Positions 38,567 to 45,969 of a DNA stretch of 45,969 nucleotides are shown piece by piece. Source of the DNA: a virus; IMG/VR virus record IMGVR_UViG_3300022665_000379, positions 1-45,969 of that record. One strand, given 5' to 3'. The notes under the pieces were generated by a model. That model was not told where the DNA came from. It did not search any database and saw only the letters and a list, made by a program, of their open reading frames with translations. Position numbers and translations under genes: made by a program. The first letter of the stretch is position 1. Every line of letters begins with the position of its first letter.

Positions 38567-41180
38567 TATTCTCGATCCTTTTCCACTGAAGATCTGAGAT
38601 AAATCTGACATTACCCTTGCCGGCTACAATTCTGTGCTCGACGGGCATATTCTTGCTTACCTTAATCTTACTCCATTTTTCACTAGAAGGCAACCAAGCT
38701 TGGAATTGAGCAAACAAATCCTTGAAAGAAATTTCGCGGGCACCCTCACGTTTTTCAGTCATTTCAGCCAGAAATAGGCCCAAGAGATCTTGGTTCATTT
38801 CCTGAGCCGAAAGTTTGTCGTCTGTAACGATCATAGGGATATTCAGACGATCTTCAGGGTCGGGAAGACGGAAATCAAACAAAGTGTGAAGAAAAGCAGG
38901 AGCCTCCTCCATTAGTTTTTGCTGCATGATGTGCCTGGGAACTTCTTTCTTTGGAAGCGGAACATACAGTGCTGTTATACGAGTATCCCCCGACAACTGG
39001 TATAATGCAGTAGCATTATTCGCACATTGCATCCAGTGTGTGAAGTTATCCACCATGTAGACATCTGTTCGCATACGACGAATGGCCAACTGAATGGCAG
39101 TAACTACAGCTTTGATCTTTTCATACACACCCCTAATTGATGAGATATCCTTTTCTTCTACATAGCAAAGAATTGATTTCTCCAATTCGCCATTGAAATC
39201 CGCCATTGAGGTAAGGGCTCTCGATGCTTCAACAATGCCGATCCTATCTTTAATAAGCAAAGCAAAAGATTCATGTAAAATCGACTTACCACCGTTCTCT
39301 GGACCATACAGGAACAAATAAGGTAACCGTCTATGCGGTTCACGAATCAGAGAAGCAAACCAACCCTGTAGATATTCCTTCCCATTCGCCGCCCATGGCT
39401 GGTCACCTAACTTACTATCCAGACTTTGACCGATGTGAGAGAAAACCATATCCCAGTGCGGGTGAGGCCCCGGCTCCGCCGAAGGAATGAAAGCCAACTG
39501 CGGGGCATTCAAATTCCAAATACGATCACCCGGATATTCCGGTTGAAAAGGAAGTGAAACCATCTTCCAAGGCCGGTACTCAGCACGGCCCATCAATTGT
39601 TCAGCCTCTGGCTTAGGATTCCCCATGAATTGCAAGAGTGTTTTGATACTACTCGCTGTCTTAAACACCCAACCAGCATGGTCGGTCATCGCGCACCAGC
39701 CCGCAGGTTGATTTTGAGGCGTAATAAGGCAGCGAATGTGACTATCAAGATCTTCGCCCTCTCCACTCTGTAGTATCGCTGACTGATTTGTTTTTGTCAC
39801 GAAAGTCCAATATCCTCGCTTATCAACTGAGTTCCATCCTGGAGGCTGTGAATCAGAATTTTCTTGCACAGCCTGAATCGTTAAGGTACCCACAGAGCTC
39901 TCAATCATTACTGTCTTACGATGCAACAAGAAGTCAGGAATATCTTTTGGAAGACCATCTGTAATTTCTTTGGCAGCCTTTAATGCTTGACTGAGTGTAG
40001 GATATTCATAACCCCCATTCTTCAAGGCAGAAGCCTCACAAGCAAGTGAAGCTGTTTTCAGATCGGCTTGATGATTGAACCAACACGAGGTCCATCCGCT
40101 CTTATCCTGTTCCCAGGTTCCGACCTCTGAGGTGCTGTTGCCGAATCGGTACACACGCCATGCACCATCTGCCGCTGGGAACATAAAGCAATTACAGTCT
40201 GTCGTTCCCCGAGAGCCAGTCTCGAAGACCCCCTTGTACTTGGCCGAGATTTCCTTCAAGGCCAAGGTGTGCGTCTGGCACAGATAATGATCGCGTACCC
40301 AATTCGTCTCGTAATCATCGAGAGCTTCTAGGTCGCTCATGATCTTCTTATGCTCGTCATCGAGCTTCACCCGCCGGTACGCGGAGGCCAGCTGGGTGAA
40401 CAATCCTTCTCGGGACGGCGCAACGCCTCGCACAGATACCCTCTGCCGCTCGCGGGTAACAACGGGAATGTGATCCCTCCAGTTCTTGGGCAGCTGGTCG
40501 AACTTCTCCGTCGCTGGCTTCAGCAGTGCGAGCCCTTGATTCTGCGGTGTCGCCCGGTCAGCCCAGATCCAGATATTGGACCCACATACGTCGACCTTAC
40601 CTCCGAAGTCAAAAGACACCTCATCAGACATAAGCGACAAAACCGCCCGGGCTATGGCCGCATGCTCCGTGTGATTATCCACGTGGACGTTTTCAAGTGG
40701 GATGTACAGGTGGAGACCGCCGCCACTAGTCGACCGGCGAAGTTCAACCCATGGGATGTCTCTGACAGCATCCTGGACAGCATTGAGTTCTTTTCGTGTG
40801 ACACCGATGCCTTGCGCATGTCCAGCAATCTGATCAAAGTCAAACGCGACCCAGAGGCTTTGATGGCTCTCCCAATGGAATCCCGTGGAACCAATGCAGT
40901 CGACATACCTAGCGAGTGACCATTGCAGCATATAATTATCCCATTCCGGCTCCGTCCGGGCGTTTCTAGGGATACGGAAATTGAACCACTGATCGATCCC
41001 ATCAGTGTACGTGTTTTGTCTGCCCTCAACCGGCTCTCCGAGGTTCTTCTGGATGTTAACCTGAAGTTCAAGACCCGTGCCATGTGACAGCACCCGCTCT
41101 AACAGGTCCGCGCAGTGCGGTAGCCTTTGAGCTCGATCACACAGAAAATGATGGATTTGTTCACTAACTAGCCCTGACAT
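38559..41180 (-). CDS. Primase-helicase (AEP-like primase + D5-type SF3 helicase)
   Basis: An 873-residue protein with AGGAG 7 bases before its ATG. The N-terminal region has an archaeo-eukaryotic primase-like core: VAFDFDQIAGH (catalytic acids about 114-116) and RRSTSGGGLHLYIPLENVH (about 150-170). The centre (about 320-560) is a linker domain. The C-terminal third is a D5/poxvirus-like SF3 helicase: Walker A FLYGPENGGKSILHESF (about 625), Walker B-like KSILCYVEEKDI, and sensor NATALYQLSGDTRITALYVP with the arginine finger. It would prime and unwind DNA at the phage origin. It lies at the head of the leftward operon beside the palindromic control region. Confidence 0.88.
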   Translation of the reverse strand: MSGLVSEQIHHFLCDRAQRLPHCADLLERVLSHGTGLELQVNIQKNLGEPVEGRQNTYTDGIDQWFNFRIPRNARTEPEWDNYMLQWSLARYVDCIGSTGFHWESHQSLWVAFDFDQIAGHAQGIGVTRKELNAVQDAVRDIPWVELRRSTSGGGLHLYIPLENVHVDNHTEHAAIARAVLSLMSDEVSFDFGGKVDVCGSNIWIWADRATPQNQGLALLKPATEKFDQLPKNWRDHIPVVTRERQRVSVRGVAPSREGLFTQLASAYRRVKLDDEHKKIMSDLEALDDYETNWVRDHYLCQTHTLALKEISAKYKGVFETGSRGTTDCNCFMFPAADGAWRVYRFGNSTSEVGTWEQDKSGWTSCWFNHQADLKTASLACEASALKNGGYEYPTLSQALKAAKEITDGLPKDIPDFLLHRKTVMIESSVGTLTIQAVQENSDSQPPGWNSVDKRGYWTFVTKTNQSAILQSGEGEDLDSHIRCLITPQNQPAGWCAMTDHAGWVFKTASSIKTLLQFMGNPKPEAEQLMGRAEYRPWKMVSLPFQPEYPGDRIWNLNAPQLAFIPSAEPGPHPHWDMVFSHIGQSLDSKLGDQPWAANGKEYLQGWFASLIREPHRRLPYLFLYGPENGGKSILHESFALLIKDRIGIVEASRALTSMADFNGELEKSILCYVEEKDISSIRGVYEKIKAVVTAIQLAIRRMRTDVYMVDNFTHWMQCANNATALYQLSGDTRITALYVPLPKKEVPRHIMQQKLMEEAPAFLHTLFDFRLPDPEDRLNIPMIVTDDKLSAQEMNQDLLGLFLAEMTEKREGAREISFKDLFAQFQAWLPSSEKWSKIKVSKNMPVEHRIVAGKGNVRFISDLQWKRIENNG

Positions 41181-41211
41181 AGATAACTCCTGAGTACATG
41201 GTTCGCTCTAC

Positions 41212-41224
41212 ACTTAGTCTAACG
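41212..41224 (-). promoter_or_regulatory. Outward motif copy, leftward
   Basis: Read on the minus strand, CGTTAGACTAAGT lies 32 bases before the primase-helicase ATG. Its inverted partner lies at 41505-41517 before the opposite gene. A shared promoter or operator element of the two divergent operons is the simplest reading. Confidence 0.5.
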
Positions 41225-41504
41225 GCAGAAATCCGAATTTTGTTTCGGAATTCTCAATTTTCAGATGTGAAATATCATGAAGAGATGCGCATTATAACGG
41301 AAAGAGCGCACATACGGGGTATAGGGGCTGGGAAGTTAGTTAATTAACCTGGAAAGGCATTATAGTGCTCTAGGGAATTTTTAGAATCTCCTAGAGTACT
41401 AAGTACCATCTACATGATTAACTATGCCCCGTCATAATCCCACCTTCAGAATCTATTTTTATTCAGTTTTTTCCAAAATTCTCAAACTGGAATAGCTCAT
41501 CTCG

Positions 41505-41517
41505 CGTTAGACTAGGT
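41505..41517 (+). promoter_or_regulatory. Outward motif copy, rightward
   Basis: CGTTAGACTAGGT lies 13 bases before the ATG of the ParB-like gene, directly ahead of its ribosome site (AGAGGAAA). It matches the leftward copy (41212-41224) at 12 of 13 positions in inverted orientation. Confidence 0.5.
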
Positions 41518-41530
41518 AGAGGAAAAGATT

Positions 41531-42382
41531 ATGACCACCACATTTGACTGTCCAATTTACCAAATTAGGGACCCTCGATTGCTGCTGCGCCCCGTACATC
41601 GTGACATGGTTCGATATCAAGAGTTGTATGACTCCATAAAGGAGCATGGGGTTCTGACGGGCATTCTTGTGATGCGCACCGGAGAGAACGAATATGAGCT
41701 CGTGGCGGGCATGCACCGATTGGACATATCTCGGCGACTGGGCTATGAGTCTATTCCCGTCATTGTCAAGGATTACTCACCCCAGAAAGCCCTAGAGCTG
41801 CAACTCCAGGAAAATGTTCAGAGGATCGATTGTACCCGAAGCGAGATCGCAAGACAGCTGATTCGAATTCAGAACGTTTACCCGAAGATTACCCTTCTCC
41901 AGTTGGCGAGGTTATCGGGGAAATCCACCAAGTGGGTAAAATGTCAACTGGAATTGCTGAAGCTTGATGACAAAGTACAACAATCCGTTGATCGGGGTGA
42001 CATGCCTGTAATGAACGCCTATCAGCTCACTCGTCTGCCAGCGAGGTCTGTTCCGGATTTCATTACTGCTTCCATCTTAATGGGTCGTGATGAATTTAAG
42101 GCGTTGATCAACAAGAAAGTAGTGGATCTCCGTGAGTCTAGGGCGCCTCCCGCCGGCCCCTCTAATGAATTTGAGCCACATCCCTACATGCGAAGCATCA
42201 AAGAGGCTCTGAACGATGCGGATAGAGTAGCTATTGAGCTTGGTGGTGGTGATTTATCCCATTGTGAAGGATTTCTTTCAGGGGTGCTTTGGATGTTGCA
42301 CTTAGACCCACCCACTGTGAGTAGACGACGAGCGGAGTATGAAGATCGACTCGCTACGCAAACACTTAAAAAGGAGATATGA
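41531..42382 (+). CDS. ParB-like nuclease/partition-family protein
   Basis: A 283-residue protein with AGAGGAAA before its ATG. An N-terminal ParB/Srx-like domain: an ILV-rich DPRLLLRPVHRDMVRYQELY, IKEHGVLTGILVMRT, YELVAGMHRLDISRRLGYES then IPVIVKD, and QLQENVQRIDCTRSEIARQL. A helix-turn-helix follows (ITLLQLARLSGKSTKWVKCQ), typical of ParB KorB-type DNA-binding domains. ParB proteins bind palindromic sites and can hydrolyse CTP; here it starts beside a palindrome-rich region. Likely a DNA-binding regulator or replication factor. No ParA is seen in the window. Confidence 0.85.
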   Translation: MTTTFDCPIYQIRDPRLLLRPVHRDMVRYQELYDSIKEHGVLTGILVMRTGENEYELVAGMHRLDISRRLGYESIPVIVKDYSPQKALELQLQENVQRIDCTRSEIARQLIRIQNVYPKITLLQLARLSGKSTKWVKCQLELLKLDDKVQQSVDRGDMPVMNAYQLTRLPARSVPDFITASILMGRDEFKALINKKVVDLRESRAPPAGPSNEFEPHPYMRSIKEALNDADRVAIELGGGDLSHCEGFLSGVLWMLHLDPPTVSRRRAEYEDRLATQTLKKEI

Positions 42383-42410
42383 ATGAAAACGTAAATAACT
42401 GATAACTGAT

Positions 42411-42439
42411 TTGACCCCTGGACTTTTATGAACTACACT
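42411..42439 (+). promoter_or_regulatory. Putative sigma70-like promoter
   Basis: TTGACC (42411-42416, five of six matches) and TACACT (42434-42439, four of six) are spaced by 17 bases, ahead of the ATG at 42457. Upstream is a direct repeat ATAACTGATAACTGAT. This would separate the next genes from the ParB-like gene. Confidence 0.5.
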
Positions 42440-42456
42440 TCATTAGGAACTGATCT

Positions 42457-43209
42457 ATGACTACAGAATTGACCACCAAAGTTGACACTGCAAATCTCCC
42501 CGCGACCCGAACGGGCGGCAAGGGCTTGTTTAAGCGTGTGGCTAAAGCCAACGATTTCCTGCCCCGCCTCCAATTGTTTTCCAAGGGAAAGGCAGTCAAC
42601 AAACGCCTGGTCCAGCCGGGACAATATGGCGTACAGGTGTCGGATGATGAGGTCACCGTTTATGGTGACACGATTGACATGTTTGTCTTTGCAGCCCGTG
42701 CCAAAGCCTTGGACCGGACAAATCAGAAATCTGTCGTCGTGAATTTTGAAGATGAATCGACCATCTTCAAGAGCATTGAGAAAAGATCCTTCGAGAAGAT
42801 GCCGGAAGGCAAGATTAACCCTTGCATGTTCGGGATTGCTTTTCTCACATGGATTAGTGGCTACGGATTTCATGAGTACTTTTGTCGTACGAAGAGCTCT
42901 CGCGCCGAATGCGGTAAACTTGAGCCCTTCATGCCTATCAGCACCGTCGATGTAGAAGAAGCTTTGGCTGATGGAGAGGAGCTTTTTGCGCAGGATGCAC
43001 AACCGGTTACGATCGGTGCTCGATGCAAGGAAGCGGATGACTTCTCCTGGCACATCATGACGATCCATCGTTGCACCCAACCTATTTCGGATCTGCCCGA
43101 TCAGGAAACGGTCAATGAAGAGATCACTAAGTTTCTCTCCCAGAAGTCCACTGCTGTTAAGCTGGATGAGAACACGGGTGGGGCTGCCGAGGAAGGTCGT
43201 GTGCGATAA
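42457..43209 (+). CDS. Hypothetical early/replication-region protein
   Basis: A 250-residue protein with AGGA 9 bases before its ATG and a promoter-like element upstream. A basic N-terminal part (TGGKGLFKRVAKANDFLPRL, RLVQPGQYGVQVSDDEVTVY) precedes a core with GDTIDMFVFAARAKALD and CMFGIAFLTWISGYGFHEYF. The C-terminus is Glu/Gly-rich and probably flexible, as in ssDNA-binding and recombination-mediator proteins. No family is recognised. It overlaps the next start by one base (TAATG). Confidence 0.6.
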   Translation: MTTELTTKVDTANLPATRTGGKGLFKRVAKANDFLPRLQLFSKGKAVNKRLVQPGQYGVQVSDDEVTVYGDTIDMFVFAARAKALDRTNQKSVVVNFEDESTIFKSIEKRSFEKMPEGKINPCMFGIAFLTWISGYGFHEYFCRTKSSRAECGKLEPFMPISTVDVEEALADGEELFAQDAQPVTIGARCKEADDFSWHIMTIHRCTQPISDLPDQETVNEEITKFLSQKSTAVKLDENTGGAAEEGRVR

Positions 43210-43640
43210 TGCACGTTGTCAAGCTCATCGGTCAGTCTGTGTATGAGTGGGAGCCCTTACTTGAGCTTGCTCTCCAGGCTACCGGTGATCGCTTGGCGGA
43301 TGAGGCTGACGCGAGTCCGCGAGAATTCACGAACTGTGAGCGGATCGCGTCCGGTCTCCGCCGTCTGATACTCAGAGAGGGGCGGAATGAGCTTGACCAC
43401 ATTTACTTGACCTTCGCATTAGTGATAGACGAACGTGCTCTAGACGAAGTCATTACGGAGCTGGGGGAGTTGGCTGTTATACAGAGGAGTTCACATACAA
43501 GAGCAGTTCTTCTTGTCGTCAGCGGTACTTTTGCTCAATGGAAACGCTACTGCCAAGAGTCGACTGGACCAATGTGGGATGATATCGAGACCGTACTCCG
43601 ATCCTTACTCCCTTTCACCAATCAAAAGAGGTTAGCATGA
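43209..43640 (+). CDS. Hypothetical protein, possibly degenerate ThyX-like
   Basis: A 143-residue protein. The order of elements recalls flavin-dependent thymidylate synthase ThyX: an opening (HVVKLIGQSVYEWEPLLELA), a central DHIYLTFALVIDERALDEVI that parallels the ThyX 'EHxxFTFxIxxVSRA' strand, and LLVVSGTFAQWKRYCQ that parallels the 'NxRxWxxFxxxR' helix. The ThyX RHR-x7-S motif is not present: at the matching place it reads LGELAVIQRSS. So a catalytic role is unlikely if the likeness is real. The likeness is a by-eye judgement, and it may be unrelated. Confidence 0.35.
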   Translation: MHVVKLIGQSVYEWEPLLELALQATGDRLADEADASPREFTNCERIASGLRRLILREGRNELDHIYLTFALVIDERALDEVITELGELAVIQRSSHTRAVLLVVSGTFAQWKRYCQESTGPMWDDIETVLRSLLPFTNQKRLA

Positions 43641-43641
43641 C

Positions 43642-43848
43642 ATGGACACCACCGACACACTCGATTTGATGGTGTGTGGAAACCCTTTGATAATTCCCAC
43701 TGACTACAAATCATTAGAAGCTGCCAGAACAGCACTCCAGAATGCTTTGGAACGTGTGACTGCCGAATTGGATTACATTGATAATCAGCCTGTAAAAGGT
43801 GACGCCCACACACTTACACTTGCAGATCATAGAATGGAGAGTCGATGA
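43642..43848 (+). CDS. Small hypothetical protein
   Basis: A 68-residue protein (MDTTDTLDLMVCGNPLIIPT, LEAARTALQNALERVTAELD) with one long amphipathic helix. It starts one base after the previous stop and overlaps the next gene by 4. No family recognised. Confidence 0.5.
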   Translation: MDTTDTLDLMVCGNPLIIPTDYKSLEAARTALQNALERVTAELDYIDNQPVKGDAHTLTLADHRMESR

Positions 43849-44090
43849 TCCATCCCGCTATACAACTTTTTGACGTCCGAAGAAAACTTAGTGAATTGGC
43901 GATAACTGAAAAGGAATTAGAATCCCAAGTTATGGAGATTATGGGCGATTCAACTGAAATAGTAGTAGCGACAGGCCAAAGTGTTGCTGGCTATGCGTCT
44001 AATGTGCTTCTGGTTTGTAGGACGAAAGATACCTGTACACCAAATCTCGTGGAGATCAAGAAGTTTCCACTCGTGAGGGGAGAGGGATGA
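43845..44090 (+). CDS. Small hypothetical protein
   Basis: An 81-residue protein with a helix (FDVRRKLSELAITEKELESQ) and a beta part (STEIVVATGQSVAGYASNVL then LVCRTKD). Its stop overlaps the helicase ATG by 4 bases, which suggests coupling. No family recognised. Confidence 0.5.
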   Translation: MIHPAIQLFDVRRKLSELAITEKELESQVMEIMGDSTEIVVATGQSVAGYASNVLLVCRTKDTCTPNLVEIKKFPLVRGEG

Positions 44091-45853
44091 CCAACGTAAC
44101 GTGGCCATTGAAATCGGGACCTTACACCACATACAAGCAGGTCGTGTACGAGACCGATCGGGGTAGAATCATATTTCATGAGCAGGAACCATATGACCTG
44201 TTCCCCTTCAAGGACGATATCAAATCCATGCAGGGCGCCAAGTGGGATGGCAAGAACTGGAGTGTGAAGGATTGTCCCCGGAATCACATTCAACTAGACT
44301 TTCTGGCTGGGAAGAATCCCTTGGAGTGGTTTGATCGACCAGTGCAGAAATTTGAATATAAGCGAGACTTGGCCGGTCACCAGTTGACGATGTCGAATGC
44401 AGTTCGCACGTATCACTACCAAATATTAGCGGCGGTACCCGGTGCGGGAAAAACGCTATCATGCATAGAAGCATTAGAAGCCGCGAATTTAACAGGCGAG
44501 GCCCTCTGGTCATGCCCGGCACGAAACATAGAAGCAATCGAGGCTGAATTCTATAAATGGAATTTGAACGTACCCTGTCAAATCGTTAGTCACGCGAAGC
44601 TGAAGAACTTAGCTCGTGATGGTTTTGTCCCACAGTTCTTGGTACTGGATGAAAGTCACAAATTCAAGACAGCTAATACAAGACGAACGTCAGCCGCCCA
44701 GTTTCTAGCCGACGCTACCCGTGCCAAATATGGTTTCGATGGGTATGTCTTGGCTCTCACGGGTACCTTCTCTCCTAACGAACCGATCGATCCCTGGGCC
44801 CAGGCTGAGATAGCCTACCCGGGCTTTCTGAAAGAGGGGTCCCCCAAAGCATTGTTGCGTCGGCTCGCAAACCTCAAGAAAGCTGCAGGCAACAACGGAT
44901 TTTATGAGGAGATATTGAACTGGAAGGAAGATGAAGTCGAGCTTATGTTCGTGCGTATGAAGGGACTCATAACGACCATATTCGATGAGGATCTGGATTG
45001 GGTTCTGCCAGACATGGAGTTTATTCGTCGGAATCTCCAACCTGATGAGGCGACTACGCGCGTAGCGAGATCTATCGCAAGGACCTGTCCCAGTGCCGCC
45101 ACTGCGGCTATGAAGTTGAGAGAAATCAGTGATGGTTTCAACTACATTCAGGAAGAGGATGGAATGACTTCATGCCCAGCATGTAAGGGTCAAGGTACGG
45201 TGACTGAATGGATAGATCCAGATAATGAGGAGCGATCGTACAAGTCCATTGAAATGTTCTCACCGGAAGTCTGTGCTAAGTTCCGACCCACGCAGGTTAT
45301 ATGTTTCCAGTGTAAGGGTGAGAAGGAAGTAGTCAATTACAAGAAAATCGCGTATGAGGTGCCGTGTCCGAAAGAGGAGGCTCTCCGTGAGGAGTTGAGG
45401 GACTGTGAAGAAGTGGGTCGTGTCCTTATATTCGCTGGTTTTACAGGATCACTCGACCGGTGTGTGAGAGTGGCTAAGGAGGAGGGTTGGACAATTATTC
45501 GTTGTGATGGTCGTGGTTTCCGCGTTCTTGGTAAGCGAGGTGAAAAACCGCTTAGGTTTTGGATGGATACGGAATCGAATAAGAAGGTGGCGTATATCGC
45601 ACACCCGGAATCCGGAGCAACCGCTTTTACATTGACAGAGGCGAACGTCGTTATATTCTACTCCAACACGCACCGACATGACCACCGACAACAGGGACTT
45701 AAACGGGTTCACAGACCCGGACAAACAAGAACAGTGAAGATAATAGATCTCTGTCATCTACCAACTGATTACCGGGTACTGGATGTACTCGACAACAAGA
45801 AGAAACTCGAAGGCATGACGCTGGGCGAATTTTTGGGAGATGCGTTTGAATGA
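44087..45853 (+). CDS. SNF2-type SF2 helicase with zinc-knuckle insert
   Basis: A 588-residue protein. Motif I is AAVPGAGKTLS (about residues 117-126). Motif II is LVLDESHKFK (about 188). Motif III is ALTGTFSPNE. A C-terminal part has VGRVLIFAGFTGSLDR (motif IV) and IFYSNTHRHDHRQQGLKRVHRPGQTRTVKI (motifs V-VI, quoted in parts) with the SNF2 RxHRxGQ pattern. Between the lobes (about 360-410) lie CPACKG and CFQCKG pairs, a DnaJ-like zinc knuckle. The N-terminal domain (about 1-90) has an SH3-like look (KSMQGAKWDGKNWSVKDCPR), as in HARP/SMARCAL1 proteins. It should translocate on or remodel DNA at replication forks. Confidence 0.83.
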   Translation: MTNVTWPLKSGPYTTYKQVVYETDRGRIIFHEQEPYDLFPFKDDIKSMQGAKWDGKNWSVKDCPRNHIQLDFLAGKNPLEWFDRPVQKFEYKRDLAGHQLTMSNAVRTYHYQILAAVPGAGKTLSCIEALEAANLTGEALWSCPARNIEAIEAEFYKWNLNVPCQIVSHAKLKNLARDGFVPQFLVLDESHKFKTANTRRTSAAQFLADATRAKYGFDGYVLALTGTFSPNEPIDPWAQAEIAYPGFLKEGSPKALLRRLANLKKAAGNNGFYEEILNWKEDEVELMFVRMKGLITTIFDEDLDWVLPDMEFIRRNLQPDEATTRVARSIARTCPSAATAAMKLREISDGFNYIQEEDGMTSCPACKGQGTVTEWIDPDNEERSYKSIEMFSPEVCAKFRPTQVICFQCKGEKEVVNYKKIAYEVPCPKEEALREELRDCEEVGRVLIFAGFTGSLDRCVRVAKEEGWTIIRCDGRGFRVLGKRGEKPLRFWMDTESNKKVAYIAHPESGATAFTLTEANVVIFYSNTHRHDHRQQGLKRVHRPGQTRTVKIIDLCHLPTDYRVLDVLDNKKKLEGMTLGEFLGDAFE

Positions 45854-45969
45854 TGATAGAACCATCAGTATATGGTTGGGGAATAAACGACGCTGCCTAC
45901 ATTACCTGCCGGTGTCCGATCTACCAATGTTGGCGGGATATGATAAAGCGTTGCCATTCTCCTAAATAC
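45850..45969 (+). CDS. HNH/AP2-like phage protein (3' partial)
   Basis: The ATG overlaps the helicase stop (ATGA). The 40 visible residues include VYGWGINDAAYI and CPIYQCWRDMIKRCHSPKY. The pattern Y-x-x-W-x-x-M-x-x-RC-(H/Y)-x-x-K-Y is common to N-terminal parts of HNH homing endonucleases and related phage proteins of unknown role. The gene runs off the right edge, so its domain cannot be confirmed. Confidence 0.55.
   Translation, partial: MMIEPSVYGWGINDAAYITCRCPIYQCWRDMIKRCHSPKY

Larger units (their letters stand above)
41181..41530. promoter_or_regulatory. Divergent control region, palindrome-rich
   Basis: This 350-base AT-rich gap has no gene seen. It holds several palindromes: TCCGAA-N6-TTCGGA (41232-41249), GTTAATTAAC (41339-41348), GTGCTCTAGG-N15-CCTAGAGTAC (41365-41399) and GTACT-A-AGTAC (41396-41406). 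A motif TTAGACTA(A/G)GT occurs once in each outward direction: rightward as CGTTAGACTAGGT (41505-41517) and leftward at 41212-41224. GCATTATA occurs twice (41289, 41357), so on the minus strand TATAATGC occurs twice. AATTCTCAA is repeated (41249, 41477). Divergent promoters and an operator set or origin are inferred. Confidence 0.6.

Noticed and set aside
40350-40919. 189-codon plus-strand frame inside the primase-helicase gene
   Set aside because: It is antisense to conserved primase motifs and has no own start signals.
41292-41364. Two perfect TATAAT boxes on the minus strand as full promoters
   Set aside because: No -35-like hexamer at 16-18 bases was found for either; kept only as part of the control region description.
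41181-41530. Canonical parS site for the ParB-like protein
   Set aside because: No match to the TGTTTCACGTGAAACA type was seen; the palindromes here differ.

Overview
The window is part of the genome of a tailed double-stranded DNA phage, most likely a siphovirus: it has a scaffolding protein, a P22-like coat protein, a tail tube protein, a tail assembly chaperone with a -1 frameshift, a 1200-residue tape measure, and tail-tip and fibre genes. Terminase, portal, DNA polymerase and endolysin are not seen, so the genome extends beyond both ends. No tRNA or rRNA gene and no CRISPR array was recognised by eye. The host cannot be read from the sequence. A TadG-like protein whose N-terminal style recalls planctomycete proteins, plus DUF2341/LamG domains, makes a Planctomycetota host a weak guess.

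Layout. (1) 1-23924, plus strand: virion genes. A LamG fibre-like protein cut by the left edge is followed by a head-tail adaptor, scaffold, coat protein, neck proteins, a GIY-YIG homing endonuclease lodged directly before the tail tube gene, the tail assembly chaperone pair, an amber-interrupted sulfotransferase, tape measure, three tandem fibre paralogues, a repeat-rich tail protein, tail-tip proteins, an SPFH/band-7 protein and a cysteine-rich coiled-coil protein. (2) 23927-41180, minus strand: about 38 tightly packed genes, many joined by ATGA overlaps, running leftward from a primase-helicase. They include nucleotide-pool enzymes (MazG-like, dATP/dGTP diphosphohydrolase-like, HAD nucleotidase-like), two DEDDh exonucleases, a DNA methyltransferase, a Thg1-like 3'-5' polymerase, an RNA ligase, and a cassette of secreted and membrane proteins around a TadG-like protein. 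(3) 41181-41530: a non-coding, palindrome-rich divergent control region. (4) 41531-45969, plus strand: ParB-like protein, unknown genes, a possible degenerate ThyX-like protein, an SNF2-type helicase and a partial HNH-like gene.

How the parts fit. The leftward arm looks like replication, nucleotide and host-takeover functions. The rightward left arm is late morphogenesis. The palindromic region between primase-helicase and ParB-like gene is the best candidate for a control switch or replication origin. Most notable are the Thg1/RNA ligase/HAD set (possible RNA repair), the TadG-like secreted cassette, the phage SPFH gene, a common 14-residue N-terminal leader on scaffold and coat protein, the tail tube gene that seems to start at ATC just behind a homing endonuclease, and several coupled micro-proteins below 60 residues.
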